Assembly (NCBI GenBank): GCA_020747065.1
Contig: JAGMVK010000006.1
Coordinates: forward strand, 2,232,001 to 2,296,000
Length of the DNA: 64,000 nucleotides
Source: Cadophora sp. MPI-SDFR-AT-0126
Lineage: Eukaryota > Ascomycota > Leotiomycetes > Helotiales > Ploettnerulaceae
Reading direction: 5' to 3'
Shown here: positions 22,420 through 33,139 of the stretch, one piece after another
Position numbering within the stretch: the stretch's first letter is position 1
Layout: the number at the start of each line of letters is the position of its first letter
Notes under the pieces: model-generated
What the model was told of the DNA's origin: nothing
Seen by the model: the letters and a program-made list of their open reading frames with translations, nothing else
Database searches by the model: none
Translations under genes and position numbers: made by a program

Positions 22420-24714
22420 TCAAACAGACCTCGACCTCCTGCTTCCGCCATGACCCGTTTTGACCTCAAGTCTTCCGACCCTCTCTATCTGTCCATTTTG
22501 TCTGCTCACATCGAGCCCCCCTACTGTCCACTCCTCGGCCAGCAGCAGGTTCCTCCTCGCGGTCTGAGGACTCAGAGCGATCTGCTCCGGGGAGCGATAT
22601 CTCCATTTAATCCTTTGCGCCTTTCCCTTTCCTTCGATGTAAATTGGCTTCGTCGGCTCCTCATTCTCAACGTGAGAATTTTGAAGCATGGATGAAATGA
22701 GCGATATGTTCTCCGTGGCTGGAACTGGATCACCTCCAGTTTGAGGGTCGCTGCTCGGTCCAGCTGCTCGAGGAAGAGAACTTGACCTCGAAACAGAGCC
22801 GGAACTGAATAAGGACATTGTTCTGATAGACGAGTGAGTAGGTGAAGGAACATCTGAGATAGCGCAGTCGTCTCCTTCGTCTTCATCTGAGTGATCTGAA
22901 ATGTCGTGGAGGCGGGTGGGGCGCATGGGTTGCCAGTAGGGACGGGTTTCGTTACTGTTTATGGTCATCTTAGCTTTTATTCCCCTATGGTCCTAAGACA
23001 TGCAGATGGAGAGACGAATGTGAGAAGTGAAAATACGCACCCGACCCATTCCTCGTCTCCCTCCCCCTCACTTCCACTAGTCTCCCCACCATCCGAACCA
23101 TACGAACTATCCGCACTCCTCAACTTCCCGTCCTGTTTCCTCGGTCTGCCCAACATCGGCCGGCTATACATCGACGAGAATGATCCTCTTCCTCCATAAG
23201 GTGAAGTAATACCTGAGCGTAGAGCAGGTCGATGCTTATTTGGTGTAACTATGTACCCAATGAAAGAACAGGCCGGGTCATTGGGGAGGAGATCCCAGAT
23301 TGTGAGGGGAATGGACAGCGTCAGGAGGGTGGAGTAGGATTTGTAAACACCTTCGACCGTGGCGTATTTGGCAAGCGCTGGGAAATCTGGAGGTTGTCAG
23401 TGTGAGTTCGAGATTGCTTGGGAAAGAAGGGAAGGCAACATTGAACTTGGCAGTGTGAGAGAAACACTGACCTCCCAACCAACGTTTGCAGCTGGCCGCA
23501 TCCAGAGTTCCTTGATCACCTTCCAGAGCAATCGAGATCAAGACATGAGGGACTCTATACTCCCCATTCGGTTTGACGTCCGTCAATGGATTAACAAGTA
23601 CATCCTCATCATCCAAATCCATAGCATCAACCCAAGCCGTACTCCTCGCAGCAGCCCCCTCTTCAACCACTCGCTCCCTTCCCTTTCCCTTTGCTGCCAC
23701 CATCTTCCCAGTCAAGCCCTCCCTGTCCCCTCTCAAGCTCGCAATCTCAATACCCCTCGCCTTCGGATCCCCCGTATAAACCCAATGTATAGGCGTAGCA
23801 CACCATTCCAACAATTTCCCATCCCTTCCCCTCTCCGGCCTCTTCTGCTTCAAGACAAACAATACCTCAGTATGCAACATAGCCGCCGAAAACGAGGGTT
23901 TCCCTGCCCACTCTTCAAGCACCTCAATCAGCGTGTTCGTAAACGAATACTGTCCCGGCGGCGGTGCCCTAGTCTCCCATCCACAAGCAGCAATCGCTTC
24001 CATAGTCCCCGTCCCCATCCCGGTAGCCGAGCTAGCAGCAGCGCAACAATCAAGTAAAATCAACACATCACTCCTCGCTGTGCCAAACAAAGTCTGAATC
24101 GCACTCCAATCCACGCACGGCGAATCGCGCTCACGGCTACACCACCACATATTCTGCCTTGCAGAATTGATAGTGCCGTGACCGCCATAATAAACGATAA
24201 ATAGATTTCCTTCCTCGTCAAATTTCTGTAGGAAGGTACATGTCATGGAGGTTAGTTGGATTTGCGGGGCGGATGATGGGATGAGCCATATTTCGGTGTT
24301 GAAGCCGTAGAGTTGGGAAAATGTGTCGTGTAGGGCGTCGAGTTCAGGTTTGATGTTGAGAGTGTCTTCTGCCCAACGGATGAGGCAGACGTTCACGGTG
24401 TGGTAGCGGGAACGGCCACGGTTGGGGAAGGCTTGGTTGGCTGCCTAGATTGCGTGTAAGTAAGGGTGTTGAAAATGAGAGATTGAGGGGAATTACATCC
24501 TGTAAACTCTCGGCAAAAGACCCAATATCGCTGATGTGAAATGAGGACTTCGCTGTATCGTGGAGAGATGGCGTAGAAGGCGTCAACGGGTATTCATCCT
24601 AGGCATCAACGCACATGAGCATCTTGCTTTATGTCAGTCTGGACTGAGGTAATTGAAGCTCACGGTGACGCTGCTAGCTCCTGATGACAAGGTGTAGAAA
24701 GACGGAGTGTCCAT
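22420..24714 (-). CDS. Caspase-like (peptidase C14 fold) protein with disordered C-terminal region
   Basis: Five exons in phase: 24714-24664, 24598-24497, 24444-23472, 23386-23037 and 22968-22420, giving 674 residues. The core after residue 52 shows the caspase-hemoglobinase fold: VNVCLIRWAEDTL, a helix, LFIVYYGGHGT with the catalytic His (about 140), and VLILLDCCAAA with the catalytic Cys (about 185). The spacing and the Asp before the Cys fit a clan CD dyad, but the usual metacaspase DSCHSG is replaced and there is no N-terminal Pro/Gln-rich or zinc-finger prodomain. A second conserved-looking region (YVSLIV-like YATVEGVYKSYSTLLTLSI then DPACSFIGYI) lies near residues 385-430. The rest is Ser/acidic and probably disordered. 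The join of the last exon is phase-consistent, but that exon could be a separate gene. Substrate specificity and role are unknown; related fungal proteins are linked to cell death only by analogy. Confidence 0.78.
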
Positions 24715-25766
24715 CTCGGTGTAGATTGAGGCATTTACGGTCCTCTCGGATCAACTTTGAACGGGAAATCTGAGCTTGTATTGAGCAGCCTTAAAGATCA
24801 ATTGTCAAACGGCAAGAACAATCATTCGCAAAACAAAAACAATTCAAATAATTGGTACTTTCGGAGAAACAAGAACCTACCAGCCCCTTACCTCGTTACC
24901 GGTATCATCATCATTGCCTTACTGTCGGGTGTCACGCGCATGAGGCTGCTGATAATTGTGCCGTCTATATCCTGGCTAATCGGTGAGTATTTGAGGTTAG
25001 ATCTGAATACAGAACAGGGATGAGAGAAGCGAGAGTGGTTGGTTGATTTGAGGGACCTGGAAGGTGCAGATGAGTGAAGATGGGATGGTGTAAAAATAGA
25101 CATTTTCACGTGCTTGCCCGACCTCACACATCTCGGTTGTCGGCGACATGAAAATTCGCGAGTATCATCTTTCTCAACTCTCTTTCAACATCAGTTTGCT
25201 TCCAACCCGAGGGTAAATTGTTTCGGTGTCAATAATTGCCGCAATTGTTGGACACCTCCTGGTACCATGGAGCCTCTAAGCCCCCCTCGAAGAAAGTCCT
25301 CGACAAAGACATGCTGACAACGTGTCGTCCTTGTGTTGGGTTTCGAGCTTCACAAATTCTATCGATGGGATCCAAACATCGAAGCCCAGGAAGGTTCTGG
25401 GGAGTATTGATCGAGCCCCGGGCAATAGGAGACTGGACCGACTAGTATATCTCCGGCCAGATCTCGACACTTGATGCCAGGCGACAAGCTCCAAGGGGAT
25501 GATCACAAACGAATCGCAAGAAGGAACTTCACTTTGCAGAATGGTGGACTGGTAAATTTGAATGAAGTTCAGCAGACTTCTATTTTGGGTTGAGAAACGA
25601 ACTATTTACAATTTTAAACCATTCCCAAAACCATTCCCAAACCCGCTATGAAAGAACAGCAAAATCTCATCAAATATCGCCATGCCGACGATCCATCGAG
25701 TCGGCGCGCGACCCGCAGCACCGCACTCTCATGAATTCTGTCGACCTCCAATTCACATCCTGCGAC
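24715..25766. other. Intergenic region
   Basis: About 1 kb between the start of the caspase-like gene and the end of the peroxidase gene. Short overlapping ORFs only; no supported gene. Confidence 0.5.
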
Positions 25767-27026
25767 TTACGTCAATGGGATTGGGCATCCAAGGTTCTTC
25801 ATAGCCGGAGAAAGTTTTCCTAAGACGAAGGAGAGAGTCGTGACAGTCGGGGTGATGATACCATTCAACGACGATGGCACACGCTCAGTAGCTAATTGGT
25901 ATAGAAGGCAAGACGTGGTTGCCGCATCAGGAGCAGCAATAAGCTTACCGTCCTTGATGCCGTTGAAGTTGATGAGGTCGAAACCTCCGTTGCCAGTAGC
26001 ACCACCGAAGAGAACCGGATACTCGGCATACATGGCCAAAATCTCAGTAACAACATCATTGTTGGTGTAGGGCTTGACACGGTTGTACCAATTATCTGGA
26101 ATCTTCTCCATGTTGTTGAACGAGTAGGTTCCATCGTCATTGTCTTGAGCGCCGAAGAATGATGAGATGGTAGCCTTGTCTGGGATGTAAGTTGGTCCGG
26201 AAGGCATCAACTCGTACAAGAACGAAGCAGCTCCGTACAAGAGGAGAGACAGGGGACCGAAATAGAAGTTCTTGTTGTCACTGAGGGATTGTTGGTATCG
26301 CTCGTAACGGTACTTGGCGAGGTTATCGCGGTTGTACAGACCTCCAGTGGTCTCAGTCATCATGGCGAAGAGAGTTCCGTTGAACTCATAGTTGTTGCCC
26401 GTGGGGAAAAAGTCGTTTCGCGTGAGGGAAGTGTCGGCCTCGAACTTGTTGTGGCCGTCGAGACCGGGCTGTGATCCGGTCAAGAGAGGATTGAATGATG
26501 TTCTGTTGGTCGCATCGCAGCCGATGGAAAGTCTGTTGGTGACGATGTCGCCGTCGGCAAGTGTCAAGCCGAGAACAGCCAGAAGTTGAGCCAAGTCGTA
26601 ACCGACATTGTACAGATTCTGTTGAGCATCGACGAGCTCGTTGAAAGTGACAATGCCATCACGGGACAAGAAACCGTGGTTGGCGGCGGCGTTCAGTCCC
26701 GGGCAGGGGCCACGGACATCAGTTGAAGTTGGAGCAATGAATTGATGTGCGGTATCGCCAGGTGCGGGAACCTGGTAGCCTCCCTTCTCGTTTCCCTTCT
26801 TTCCGTCTTTTGCGTTGTTGTATGGGAACTGGGCGGTGACTGGTGCTGCTGGAACGTGCTTCTCGGGTGGGTTGTATGGGCAAGTCAATGGACCGCCTGG
26901 GTTTGCACCGCCCGACTGTTGACGAATACGGAGGAGACTGGAGTCGACGCCGGGTTGCCTGACAACAAAAGGGAAGGCGGTGACTGCCTCAGCCGCGAGG
27001 GCTATCGTTGCAAGAGAATATTTCAT
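25767..27026 (-). CDS. Secreted heme-thiolate peroxidase (chloroperoxidase / unspecific peroxygenase family)
   Basis: Single exon, 419 residues. The start at 27026 opens a signal peptide (MKYSLATIALAAEAVTAFPF); an upstream in-frame extension exists but lacks targeting features. The axial heme ligand is Cys108 in the PCPGLNAAANHGFLSRDG block, the diagnostic PCP motif of the Peroxidase_2 superfamily. It is followed by SIGCDATNRTS and the acid-base region around ADTSLTRNDFF and NNYEFNGTLF. LYGAASFLYELMP is a late family helix. These enzymes use hydrogen peroxide for halogenation or oxygenation of organic substrates. The length fits the group that includes sterigmatocystin-cluster StcC-like proteins as well as peroxygenases, so the substrate cannot be assigned. 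No introns are present, in contrast to most neighbours. Confidence 0.9.
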   Translation of the reverse strand: MKYSLATIALAAEAVTAFPFVVRQPGVDSSLLRIRQQSGGANPGGPLTCPYNPPEKHVPAAPVTAQFPYNNAKDGKKGNEKGGYQVPAPGDTAHQFIAPTSTDVRGPCPGLNAAANHGFLSRDGIVTFNELVDAQQNLYNVGYDLAQLLAVLGLTLADGDIVTNRLSIGCDATNRTSFNPLLTGSQPGLDGHNKFEADTSLTRNDFFPTGNNYEFNGTLFAMMTETTGGLYNRDNLAKYRYERYQQSLSDNKNFYFGPLSLLLYGAASFLYELMPSGPTYIPDKATISSFFGAQDNDDGTYSFNNMEKIPDNWYNRVKPYTNNDVVTEILAMYAEYPVLFGGATGNGGFDLINFNGIKDGKLIAAPDAATTSCLLYQLATERVPSSLNGIITPTVTTLSFVLGKLSPAMKNLGCPIPLT

Positions 27027-28638
27027 AGTGAATGATTTCAAAGTCAGGGAGCTTTCATGAGAAGTCAGATGAGATGAAGCTGTATATTGATCAGCAGCCG
27101 GGATTCTCAGAGATCTTATATCTTCAAAGCAAGGGATCACTAGATTCGAAAAGAGACTATACCGAGCATACCAGGGCTTCCCCACAGAACTAACGGAAGG
27201 GTACCACCTACGAAATAGGTAGTTCTCCCTCGGCATCGTACCTCAAAATCTCCACGAAGTATCCACTTTCAGCTCAACAACAATTCAGCCAAAGAGGAAA
27301 GAAAGAAAAGCGATCACTGCCCTTCAATTGGCTGAAACCTACAGACCGAGGAACCTCATCATCCAAAGTGGAGTCAGTCACTTTGGAAGAGGCTTAAAGC
27401 CACGACGACCAGACAATCCCTAGGCGCAAGGTGGCGCTTCAAGCCAACTACGAATGAGCAGCACAAGAATTGTCATTAGCCTCGCTGCTAGCGGCCATCA
27501 CAGCGGCTGATGAGCAATATGGACCGCCAAAAGCTTGGGGATCGACACTGCCGGCGGGGTTCAAAGATTGGCTTCATCCCGTTTGCCATTGAGGACGAAA
27601 ATAACGAATCAAATCAATTTGCTGAAAAAAGTACCGAGGATGTGGAGTTGGTGTTGAGGTGGTCTTTCTCTTCTGGTCGTCTGGTCGTCGTATGACCAGG
27701 GTTTAAGTTCTGAGGTCGGCCTGAACTTCTACTAAAAGCAAAGACAACTGTGTTGTACACAATATTGAACAGAAGCAACGACATGGGCACTATGTCGAAG
27801 GGGCAAAGTCCTGTTTAGAGCTGAAGATATAGTTCATCCCTTCAAAGCGATCTTTCCTGGCCACTTTCAGGATTGAAACATCACCACCTGCCAAGCTCAA
27901 CGCCCATTTTGGTGCTTCCGCAGGAGGTAATCGATCTTCGTGGCGGAGACAAGCCATCCCAAACATCAGCCACCAACGCCATCACCGGCAGTGTCGATCC
28001 GCATGTCCTCTTTCCCAAGCCTAAATCTTGAGCCCTAACCCCACGCGATGACTTGCGTTCTCCAACCCTTCATCGCGACTCGTCGAGCCTCGAGCGCCAC
28101 AAAGCCATCTTCGCGGTTTAGCTTTTAAGGTTATTCTGCTTCTGGGGTTGGCGCATTTCGTCGTTCGGCAGTGATCGACATGCGGGGAAGGGGTCTCCAA
28201 AAAAAAGACCGAGGATCTAGGGATTGGGACCCACTTTGACCCCTTTCCAAGTCTCGCCCCGTTGTTGACGATGTCGACGGTGGGAAAATTTTGATGACGA
28301 TGGGAAATGATGTAAGATGGCGCTGGCAATCATTCCTGCAGCAGGCTGCTTCTGCGAGGTAATACTTGTCTTCTCACAAGGGAACAGGGAATCTGCGATT
28401 GTGACAGGTTCTCGGGACTTGCTTGCTTCTGAGCAAAGAGGGGAATAGAAATGTCGATGATTAGTTCTAGAAGTCGAGATCTCCCCCACAATGAGTTCAC
28501 GCGGAACCTTTTGCCTTCATCAGAGTTTCTGGAAAGCCAGCGCTGCTGAATTGGGAGACAGAATTTTGAGCACCATGACTGCTGTTGAAGTCTTTACTCT
28601 CATAACATGTTTAAGGATTCTCTCAACCTCTCAAAGAC
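27027..28638. other. Gene-poor region
   Basis: About 1.6 kb upstream of the peroxidase gene. The first few hundred bases are probably its promoter. The short ORFs on both strands (for example 28217-28489) show no recognised domain, and I support none of them. Confidence 0.4.
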
Positions 28639-29169
28639 ATGGATCAGCTTCTGTGTAAAATTATCTCTCTCGACCGTACAATCCATCCGCATGGTACAAT
28701 AACATCACTCCCGATTCACCTGCAAGCCTTCCGCGGGATTACGCTCGGAGACAACCCCAATATCGATTCCCAAAACGCACTTGTATCCAAAGCAGCAAAA
28801 GCAAGCCACAGCGTCAACTTTCAATTTTTCCTACCACATCCTCTGACCAACTTTCTCCTCGCCCTACGAGTCAGAAACCAAAAACTCGCAGCGGAGTATA
28901 TGGAGCTTATTCAGCACAAAATATGCAAAATGATTCTCGCACCGAACTTCCGCATCAGGCAAGTCATAAGCAACACCCAACTCCTCCCCCTCTGCCCTAG
29001 CTCTCCCACCTTTTCATTCTGCGCTTCTCTCTGCCCTCGAAGGTCCGGTCCTATCATTCTCCTTCCATCATTTCATCATTTCAGTCCCACCGACTCGGAC
29101 ATATCACAGATGGGACGCTTGCAGCACTGCAAGCCCCTAGTGGATCGTGTTCAAGCACAAACCAGGTAA
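28639..29169 (+). CDS. Possible hypothetical protein
   Basis: A 176-codon ORF starting at an ATG. The first 110 residues (for example LPIHLQAFRGITLGDNPN and NQKLAAEYMELIQHKICKMI) have a balanced composition that could be a folded domain. The last 60 residues are Ser/Pro/Phe/Cys-rich and look like non-coding readthrough. A GC-type or other intron near 28957 could end the real exon. No family recognised and no clear promoter. It could equally be a chance ORF in a decayed region. Confidence 0.25.
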   Translation: MDQLLCKIISLDRTIHPHGTITSLPIHLQAFRGITLGDNPNIDSQNALVSKAAKASHSVNFQFFLPHPLTNFLLALRVRNQKLAAEYMELIQHKICKMILAPNFRIRQVISNTQLLPLCPSSPTFSFCASLCPRRSGPIILLPSFHHFSPTDSDISQMGRLQHCKPLVDRVQAQTR

Positions 29170-30201
29170 TTCCATACTTGCGGAGGATATGCTAACAGTA
29201 CTTGCCATGTTCTTCTGCGCCTTCATGCTGGCTATGCCTACCTATCGAGGTTTCAGGGCTGGCTGGTTTTACGAACTAGCGTTATTTGGGGTCTAAGACT
29301 TATTACTTATCCTAGGGTAAAGAAGAAGTAAACCCGAATAAAATTGCGCTTACGTACTTTGATATGAGTTTTCTTTACTGAAGATAGACGTTTCGAGAAT
29401 CCTGCTTATGAATAGCTATTCAGTTGAAAGCAGATAAAGATATAGTGAAATCCGCTTGCAAGTATTATTCAGACCTTCAGGAAGTTATTTTACGCTCCTT
29501 TTGTTAGAGGGTAGCTTAAGCCTGTAGGATCCTGATGCGGATCGATAAGCTCGATTACTATTGTAAAATAGTTGTACAGGAATGATATTCAAGGTAATAG
29601 GAGACAATGTATTCGACGACAAGCATCTCAAACTCAAGTAGAAGAATTGATGGGTCATGTGTTGGGATTAAACCAGAGGCAACGTTGCCCTGGTACAGGA
29701 TGAGCGTCGTGTGCCGCAGCGAGAGAAGGCGGGATCAGAAGCGATGCAACTCTGACCTGTACCTCCTCCTCCAAAGCCGGAAAAGGCTTCAACGCGGAAT
29801 GTAGAAGCGCAGTATGAATTTACCGCTCAACCAAGCAATGAGATGTCGTTCAAGATCTGAGATATGTGCAGTTAATATATATAGCTATATATATAACGTT
29901 TAATTCTTAACTTATACTCGATATTGCATCAATATTAATAAAAACTATAGTATATTAAGAAATAATATACAATTAAAAAAAATATCTAAAAGAATAGAAG
30001 TATATAATAAAGTTCGTTAATCATTTAATAAACGACAATGAGAGGTTAATTAATAAAGTTTACTAAGGAAAGGGGTGTCAAAGGCATTACTATATAGTTC
30101 TATTATGAACAAATTACTATTGATAGGAACCCGGATACCATCGCACATTTCCGAAGAGGCATGAAATTCGGGGCACCACGGAAGCTCTCGAGCAAGGCCG
30201 C
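29170..30201. repeat. AT-rich degenerate island
   Basis: About 1 kb of AT-rich sequence. The section from about 29865 to 30060 is nearly all A/T with many TATA and TTAA words. It is flanked by relic coding sequence and resembles repeat DNA decayed by C-to-T mutation (RIP). No intact element, terminal repeat or transposase frame can be seen. Confidence 0.45.
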
Positions 30202-30990
30202 TTGGTCGATAGTGTAGGGTCTTGCCGAGCGTATTCGAGGACAAGAAGTCTAGGAAAGTCAAGAAGTGCGGCTGGCTTGACGGGTTTGGGAATCAGTACA
30301 AGCAGTACTATAATCTCATCTTCTGGGCAGAAAAGAAAAAGAGACGAAGGATTCGTCGATGATAATAGTGAAAAGAGATCCAGATCGACCAAGAGTCGGT
30401 CTTATGTAGTAGACGTGGAAATCACTGGTGACGTTGAAAATGCGAGCCAGACATAACTAGCCACCACAGCATTCAAGAAGCCGAATCTGACAGTCTGGCA
30501 GGCTATTAGAGTGGGACTTACAGCAACCGGATCCACTGCTGCTTAGTAGTTTCCCTAGCGGGCCGACCACTCCACGTATACAGATCAGTTGAAGAGCTTT
30601 TAGAGGGCGTGATGCTATCAGGGGCCATAAGTCGCTTCTGGAAAAGGGGAAGATTCTTCATCGAGACATTTCCGAACATAATATTATTATCACAGAAGCT
30701 ACTAAGAAGGGAGACCTAAAAGGGATGTTGATTGACCTGGACCTAGCGAAGGAGGTGGACAGTCTGCCGAGTGGAGCGAGTCACCGAACGTCACCATGCG
30801 GTTTATGGCAATCGAGGTACTCCAAGGAAAAGGCCACAAATACCGGCATGAACTCGAGTCATTTTTCTATTTCTTCACATGGCTCTGCACATCTTCCAGT
30901 TTGATGTTCTCCTCTCCAGGCTTTGTCGCTAAGATGAACTTGATTCACTCGAACCAGAAACTAGAACGGGACCAGGCTTACCATTAAAAC
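30202..30990 (+). pseudogene. FunK1-type fungal protein kinase relic
   Basis: Fragments of the fungal FunK1 kinase family appear in order but in different frames. They are a linker rich in KRKRDEGF/KRSRS, then VVSLAGRPLHVYRSVEELLEG, then RDAIRGHKSLLEKGKILHRD with the HRD catalytic loop and NIIITEA, then GMLIDLDLAK (the DFG-equivalent metal-binding site), then MRFMAIEVLQG and YRHELESFFYFFTWLC. A one-base change near 30604 separates the first pair. Another near 30794, where the expected TGTM is out of frame, separates the last pair. The first frame also has stop codons. The N-terminal domain and the distal C-lobe are missing or unrecognisable. It is a dead or truncated copy at the edge of an AT-rich island, as is common for this expanded, repeat-associated family. 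Confidence 0.75.
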
Positions 30991-31210
30991 GTGAGGAGTA
31001 AGAATAGGAGGATGTGATTGTGATTCTAATAGGGTAAGTTTGGAATGAAAGATGAGTTCTGGCTCTTGTCAATGATCTGCTTGCTACTCTTGCGAAAACC
31101 GCGATAACCTTCCAGCTTCAGTACACTGGCCTCGCAGACTAAACAACAACTCTGATTTCCTCAGCACTTCGCAACAGCACACGTCCAATATCCCAACATC
31201 ACCCATCAAT
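30991..31210. other. Short gap after the kinase relic
   Basis: About 220 bases between the kinase relic and the I9-like gene; may contain further decayed kinase sequence. Nothing supportable. Confidence 0.35.
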
Positions 31211-31612
31211 TCACCCAAGCGGAGGCGGCGCATGATCCATCTCCACGAACTCGACGCCAGGATCCTTGCGAATCTTAGCCAACAACTCATCATCGATATT
31301 CCCCGCACTGTACACGACGCGGTCGGTCCAAAGCTTGTCGAAAATGTGCATGATATACGGTGTTATATCTGTCTGAATTTCTATAGAATGTTGCTCGATG
31401 GAACGGCCGGGGAAGAGAAATACACCGTAGCTGCCTGGGACGATGGGCCCTGCACCTCCGGGGTCGCGAAGCGGTGCCTGGTAGAAGGCGGTTTGGGGCG
31501 AGAGGTTTGTTGGTTGAGTTTGCATTTCAGAGGAGGCAGCTGAGGCTGGCATTGCTGCAAATTGGAAAGGGAGACTAGCGAATATGGAACATGTGATGGC
31601 CTTCCACAGCAT
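31211..31612 (-). CDS. Small secreted protein with inhibitor I9-like domain
   Basis: Single exon of 133 residues when started at the ATG at 31612 (MLWKAITCSIFASL), which opens a hydrophobic signal peptide cleaved near PASA. An upstream start would add 30 residues that spoil the signal. The mature part contains GSYGVFLFPGRSIEQHS, a helix (YIMHIFDKLW) and VVYSAGNIDDELLAKIRKDP followed by GVEFVEMD. This strand-helix-strand pattern, with the terminal DPxVxxVE-D, matches peptidase inhibitor I9, the prodomain of subtilases. No protease follows, so it is a stand-alone I9-like protein, comparable in layout to the yeast proteinase B inhibitor but secreted. The target is unknown; an adjacent S8 protease was looked for and not found. 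Confidence 0.65.
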   Translation of the reverse strand: MLWKAITCSIFASLPFQFAAMPASAASSEMQTQPTNLSPQTAFYQAPLRDPGGAGPIVPGSYGVFLFPGRSIEQHSIEIQTDITPYIMHIFDKLWTDRVVYSAGNIDDELLAKIRKDPGVEFVEMDHAPPPLG

Positions 31613-31750
31613 TGTTAACAAAGATTGAAGATGCACATGAAAGCAGGAATTGGGTGATGGTGATGGGTTCAGAAAAGGCAGAAATTTGGATCCGGAATGC
31701 ACGTCTGTTTGTATCAGCTGTCACGTAACGGGCGCTTAACTCTGCGCTAG

Positions 31751-32486
31751 TATAAGCGGAAACGAGGAGCCCGATAATGGTCCGAATGCTGCAAAAGTCG
31801 GATGGCTCTACAACGGAGTCGTAGCTACTGGAATTGGGGCTCCAGGTGCCTCAATTTCGTTTGCGGTATGCTACTTACAGACGGCAAAGTATGGACCGGT
31901 TGACTGACGAATGCTAGGACATAAATGGAGACGGTCGAGCTGATTACCTTTCAACTAGTGCGAATGGAGCTGTGACATGCTATCTAAATACCGGCCCAAA
32001 GATTGACAATGGGCCACATGCGGCTCAGGTTGGTTGGTTGCCACAAGGTGTCATCGCAACTGGTGTACAGGGTGTCAGGAACCAGACTGTGTTTGCTGGT
32101 ATGTTCAACCTACAGAACACTTGGGAGGGACGTCCGAAAATTGACAAACACAGATATCAATGGCGACGGAAGAGCGGATTACCTCAAAGTTACACGTGTG
32201 GGCTCAGGTGCTGTGGATGAGTATCAGAATGGAGGTGGCCCTGATAATGGGCCAAACGCAGCGAAGGTGGTTTGGTATCCCAAAGGACAGATCACGACCG
32301 GCGATGGAACAAGTGGCGCAAATGTTATGTTTGGAGGTAGGCATTCTTCCCAATCAATCCACTGGAGTCATGATTGTGCTGACAGATAAATGAGATCTCA
32401 ATGAGGATGGGAGGGCAGAGTATCTCTTAGTCAACCCTACAAACAGCGCCATGGTTGCTTACATGAATGCCTGCCCCCCGACTTAG
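31751..32486 (+). pseudogene. FG-GAP/VCBS repeat protein, 3' part lacking a 5' end
   Basis: Four exons in phase: 31751-31865, 31918-32098, 32154-32336 and 32395-32486. Three repeats carry DINGDGRADYL or DLNEDGRAEYL, the calcium-binding FG-GAP/VCBS blade motif, alternating with PDNGPNAAKVGWL-like segments and ending at a stop after NACPPT. In fungal secreted proteins this module follows a catalytic domain such as an SGNH/GDSL esterase and forms a beta-propeller. Here no upstream coding sequence is visible: the frame meets a stop just 5' of 31751 and the divergent I9-like gene begins about 140 bases away. The introns are intact and no stop interrupts the exons, so the loss of the 5' end looks recent. 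A very short unseen 5' exon is the alternative. Confidence 0.6.
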
Positions 32487-32526
32487 ATTCAAACAAAGTA
32501 TGAGGAGGAACCTTGGTTACGCAACC

Positions 32527-32550
32527 TTTTTTTTTTTTTTTTTTTTTTTT
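32527..32550. repeat. T24 homopolymer
   Basis: Run of 24 consecutive T just downstream of the FG-GAP stop codon. It could be a genomic poly-A scar of a retro-insertion on the minus strand or simple slippage; its length may also be imprecise in the assembly. Confidence 0.9.
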
Positions 32551-33139
32551 GGCTTGGACACTCATGTTGGAAATTTCCGACTCTTGGGACTTTCCCTGCC
32601 TCCGGCTATATGTAGCTCTTTCCGCTGACTGGATTTCCTTTACACAGGCCACTTCTCGTGCGGCCTCGTATCCGCTGGTTTATCTTTCTAATTCAATCGT
32701 TCACACATTCGCTTCGATATGCTCAAGATACATTCGAGAGAAGGCAGAAAGAGCGGCCCTTGATTTATTATGCTATAGATTGACTTTGACTTCCTCCGAA
32801 ATAATAGTTTAGACCTCACAGCCTCACATAGCCCAATTATTTCTCTGCTAATGTTCGTTGTCCTTGATGAAGATCCGCTGACCAGTCAACGAAAGCCCAT
32901 AGCTTTTGTCCCATAGTATGTTCTTCCTTGTTCAATGTCCTCCACAGTAACATAAATCCCACGATCTGATCCTCTCGTACATATCCGTACTATTGGTCTC
33001 CTCACTATCCATATCCCCCTCTTGGCATTCTTGTTGCAACTGCGGCTGCTGTCCCTGACCATGAGTCGCATCTTTCCTCCTCAAAATATATCTCCTCTCA
33101 CACCAGCTACCCTCCAGCCACACCTGACGCTCTACAAAG
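32551..33139. other. Gap between the T-run and the HET gene
   Basis: About 590 bases. The minus strand may contain decayed C-terminal sequence of the HET gene, but I see no family motif. Confidence 0.4.

Noticed and set aside
23359..24057. Plus-strand 232-codon ORF
   Set aside because: It is antisense to the caspase-like gene, whose motifs and splice phases are convincing.
28217..28489. Minus-strand 90-codon ORF with a plausible ATG
   Set aside because: Composition looks random, no domain, and it overlaps other short ORFs.
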